From positions 1 through 14,506 of the forward strand of contig UQSB01000053.1 in the NCBI GenBank assembly GCA_900543505.1: DNA of 14,506 nt. The letters run 5' to 3'. This stretch comes from an uncultured Collinsella sp. (GTDB lineage Bacteria > Actinomycetota > Coriobacteriia > Coriobacteriales > Coriobacteriaceae). The number at the start of each line of letters is the position of its first letter. Positions within the stretch are counted from its first letter, which is position 1. The notes under the pieces are model-generated. The model had not been told where the DNA came from. It saw only the letters and a program-made list of their open reading frames with translations, and did no database searches. This document shows positions 12,487 through 14,506 of the stretch, in pieces. A program made the position numbers and the translations under genes.

Positions 12487-12489
12487 GTC

Positions 12490-13296
12490 TTGAAGAGCCA
12501 TCTGAACATATTGAGCCGTCTGCAGGGCGCCGGCGCCCTACCGTTTGCGGACGAATTGCTACCGTTTGCCGAGCGGGTGGCACGCGAGGCGCTCGAGGCA
12601 TTGTCGCCAACACGATGTGCCGGCTGCGAGCGCGCCGGTGCGCTTATTTGCCAAGACTGCCTGGCTGCGTTCACGCTCATCGACCCACGTCATAGCTGTA
12701 CCCGATGCGGCGCCCCGTTTGGGGATTTGCTGTGCACTGAGTGTTCGGTCGAGGGCACGTCTTCGGCAATGGCGGAGGCGCTCGACCGCTGCCTGGCGTG
12801 CGCCGTCTATGCGCATCCGCTGCCGCGCATCATTAAAGCGTACAAGGATGCGGGCGAGCGACGTCTGGCTCCGTATCTGGCGGAGCTGCTCTACGACACC
12901 GCCCTGCATGCCCAGGTCGTAGCGCCCGATCGCTTAGGAGGTGTGCTGTCCGGTGCGGATGCGGTGGTGTTTGTGCCTGCGACGGCGGCAGCGTTTCGGC
13001 GGCGTGGTTTTGATCATATGGAGGCTATTGCACACCCATTTTGCGAGCTGTCGGGTGTTCCCCTGCTCGATGCTCTTGTCAAGTACGGGCATGGCGACCA
13101 GCGCGAACTCGGTCGTGAGGAGCGCCGCGAGCGTGCTCAAGGCATGTACGAGACGATTGAGGACGTGCGCGGCCGCCGTCTACTGCTTATCGATGACGTT
13201 ATCACCACGGGCGCGACCATGGCAGCAGCCTCGGCGGAGCTCAAGCGTGCCGGCGCTGCGGCAGTCGATGGCCTTGCTATCGCACGTGTTTGGTAG
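12490..13296 (+). CDS. comF: ComF family phosphoribosyltransferase-like protein
   Basis: ComF proteins act on DNA taken up during natural transformation, linking helicase and recombination steps. The 268-residue product has the characteristic paired zinc knuckles (C43-x2-C46, C54-x2-C57, then C70-x2-C73, C82-x2-C85) and a C-terminal type I phosphoribosyltransferase domain. The PRPP loop is LLIDDVITTGAT (about 232-243). The TTG start is supported by AGGGAGG 8 nt upstream, inside the hairpin described separately. The in-frame context and alignment of the zinc region fit this start. The following gene begins 10 nt after the stop. Some ComF proteins are thought to have functions outside competence, and no com uptake genes are present here. 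Confidence 0.92.
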   Translation: MKSHLNILSRLQGAGALPFADELLPFAERVAREALEALSPTRCAGCERAGALICQDCLAAFTLIDPRHSCTRCGAPFGDLLCTECSVEGTSSAMAEALDRCLACAVYAHPLPRIIKAYKDAGERRLAPYLAELLYDTALHAQVVAPDRLGGVLSGADAVVFVPATAAAFRRRGFDHMEAIAHPFCELSGVPLLDALVKYGHGDQRELGREERRERAQGMYETIEDVRGRRLLLIDDVITTGATMAAASAELKRAGAAAVDGLAIARVW

Positions 13297-13306
13297 GGGT
13301 GGTTTT

Positions 13307-14416
13307 GTGGCAGTGAAGATTGAGCGGCGCAACGAGCCGACAGGCGAACAGCTAGCGGCTTCCGTAATCCTAACAGGCGCTTCAGCGCTGCGCATGATGC
13401 GCGCCGAGCGCCGGCAGATGGGCTACATAAGCTGGAAGGACCTTAATCCCGATGAAGAGCGCCGTGTGCTGCGCACGTCGTCGCCCTCGACCGAGGATAT
13501 CTATCTTCCCGACTTGGTGCGAATTGGAGCCAAAAGTGGCGAGGTGCAAGAAGATCTGTGCTTGCTGGTGGGATCTGCGGCGCAGCGCCGCCGCATGCCT
13601 AGCGTAGGCTGGTCCGTGTGTTCCGGGTTGCCCGCCGGCTCGATTCTAGAGGTGGAACCGGGGGTGTACAGCTTGTCTCCCGAGGCCCTCTGCCTTGCCG
13701 TTGCGCGCGAACTTGGCTGTATCCAGGCATTTGCCCTGGCCCAGGAGCTGTGCTCTAAGATTTCACTGAGCGACCGCGGGAAGTATCTGCCTCCCTACAC
13801 CTCGCCTGTTACGAATAAACTTGCAAAGGACAAGGACCAGCCAGCAGACGTGGGCTACTTTGAAGTCGAGCCGGCGCTGACGCCCGATCGCCTGGCAGAT
13901 TACCTTGCGGCATGCAAGGGGAATGTGGCCAAACAGCTGCTGCGTCTGTGTCCCTACCTGTCAGAAAACCTGCTCTCGCCCATGGAGTGCATCATGCTCG
14001 CTCTGTTTTCGCTTCCGTTTTCCTATGGCGGATTTGACTGCGGTCCCTTTAAGACCGACTACAAGATCGAGTTCGATGACCGCGCGCAGGCAATCTCGGG
14101 GATGCCGCATGCAGTTTGCGATGCGTATCAGGAAGCAGCCCGGTTTGACCTTGAATACAACGGTGAGCTGGGCCATTCCTCCCGGAGGGGACGTATCCAT
14201 GATGAAAAACGCAACACGGGCTTGATTACTATGGGAATCGAGGTCGCGACGGTCAACAACGAAATGCTCTGCGACATGGAAGCGATGGAAGCGCTCGCAT
14301 GGCGCATCCACCAGCGTATGCGAAAGCGGTACCGGAATCGTGTCGATGCCCGCAGGAAGAAGCAAGAGGCGTTGCTTAACGCGCTGCGGGCGTGTTTTGG
14401 GCTTAAGCCGGTCTAA
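13307..14416 (+). CDS. Hypothetical protein with DUF559/Vsr-like PD-(D/E)XK nuclease-type C-terminal domain
   Basis: No characterised function is known to me. The N-terminal 200 residues are of unknown fold (ILTGASALRMMRAERRQMGY, PDLVRIGAKSGEVQEDLCLL), recalling AbiEi-type antitoxin or restriction-linked proteins that pair a specificity region with a nuclease-like domain. The C-terminal half shows SPMECIMLALFSLPFSYGGF (E226), VCDAYQEAARFDLEYNGELGH (split here: D272; then D281, E283, N285, H290), and HDEKRNTGLITMGIEV (D299, R302, G310). This pattern of Glu helix, Asp strand, ExN/D turn, His and D..R..L..G matches DUF559/Vsr-like endonuclease folds. It ends in a basic helix (QRMRKRYRNRVDARRKKQ). 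The length is 369 residues. The GTG at 13307 follows AGGGG at 13295-13299. Catalytic competence is unproven. Confidence 0.75.
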   Translation: MAVKIERRNEPTGEQLAASVILTGASALRMMRAERRQMGYISWKDLNPDEERRVLRTSSPSTEDIYLPDLVRIGAKSGEVQEDLCLLVGSAAQRRRMPSVGWSVCSGLPAGSILEVEPGVYSLSPEALCLAVARELGCIQAFALAQELCSKISLSDRGKYLPPYTSPVTNKLAKDKDQPADVGYFEVEPALTPDRLADYLAACKGNVAKQLLRLCPYLSENLLSPMECIMLALFSLPFSYGGFDCGPFKTDYKIEFDDRAQAISGMPHAVCDAYQEAARFDLEYNGELGHSSRRGRIHDEKRNTGLITMGIEVATVNNEMLCDMEAMEALAWRIHQRMRKRYRNRVDARRKKQEALLNALRACFGLKPV

Positions 14417-14444
14417 TTCACGTCGAAAATAGGGGGTTAATCAT

Positions 14445-14477
14445 ATGCCCTGGGTAGCGCGCAGAGATGTGGTGTAA
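14445..14477 (+). CDS. Possible 10-residue micro-ORF entering the right repeat
   Basis: An ATG at 14445 with AGGGGG (14431-14436) 8 nt upstream reads MPWVARRDVV and stops at TAA just before the 22-bp palindrome. The VARRDVV-stop part is identical to the tail on the minus strand of the left repeat. Good ribosome-binding-site spacing and a following hairpin are suggestive, but a 10-codon ORF can easily arise by chance. Confidence 0.2.
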   Translation: MPWVARRDVV

Positions 14478-14506
14478 GAGGCGGGGCATGCCCCGCCTCC
14501 GCCCTT
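14453..14506. repeat. Right arm of 54-bp perfect inverted repeat
   Basis: This arm is the exact reverse complement of 2-55. It includes the 22-bp palindrome at 14478-14499. Beyond the arm's inner edge the two copies differ at once (left flank ACTG, right flank CCTG on the matched strand), so the shared unit begins close to 14453. The window stops inside the repeat, so its full length is unknown. Confidence 0.9.

Noticed and set aside
12941..13306. Extended N-terminus for the last protein, giving 491 residues
   Set aside because: This part overlaps comF in another frame. GTG at 13307 has a suitably spaced AGGGG and gives compact gene spacing.
1..14506. Terminal inverted repeats as the ends of a 14.5-kb transposon or integrative element
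   Set aside because: The interior is housekeeping (tmk, holB, topoisomerase, tat, hyp) with no transposase, recombinase or target duplication, and the window stops inside both repeats.

Overview
This is a GC-rich, densely packed bacterial chromosomal segment. It most resembles an anaerobic gut actinobacterium of the class Coriobacteriia, probably Collinsella or a close relative. That placement is my inference. It rests on the protein style (AspT/MocR-type aminotransferase, archaeal-type topoisomerase with a lysine-rich tail, tmk-holB-ricT order, a DUF559-like nuclease-domain protein), on GTG and TTG starts behind good Shine-Dalgarno sequences, and on a short repeat that looks familiar from Collinsella. 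I could run no search. I see no rRNA, tRNA, CRISPR array, transposase or phage gene.

Layout. Positions 1-200 hold one arm of a 54-bp inverted repeat whose partner is the last 54 bases of the window, plus tiny ORFs. An 84-residue unknown gene (201-455, minus) diverges from an aspartate aminotransferase gene (606-1910). A SpoIIAA-like STAS protein follows (1962-2276). Next come tatA/B-tatC-hypA (2430-4156), tightly coupled, then hypB and a type IA topoisomerase (4212-7544). Together these pair the Tat protein exporter with nickel insertion for [NiFe] hydrogenase. A strong bidirectional terminator (7567-7608) separates the topoisomerase from a convergent zinc-ribbon membrane protein (7687-8670, minus). 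Two nearly identical REP-like palindromes flank that gene. The rightward block tmk-holB-ricT (8890-12387) is a conserved replication and RNA-processing neighbourhood. It is followed by comF (12490-13296), whose ribosome-binding site lies inside a hairpin, and by an unannotated-looking 369-residue protein (13307-14416) with a predicted PD-(D/E)XK nuclease-like C-terminal domain.

Most of the content is housekeeping. The parts most worth a second look are the nuclease-like protein downstream of comF, the terminal inverted repeats with their micro-ORFs and 22-bp palindrome, the co-varying REP-like pair, the hairpin masking the comF start, and the extra cysteine cluster and arginine-rich tail of the RicT homologue. 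The terminal repeats probably mark where a short-read contig ended in a dispersed repeat, rather than the ends of a mobile element. No gene-free stretch exceeds about 220 bases.
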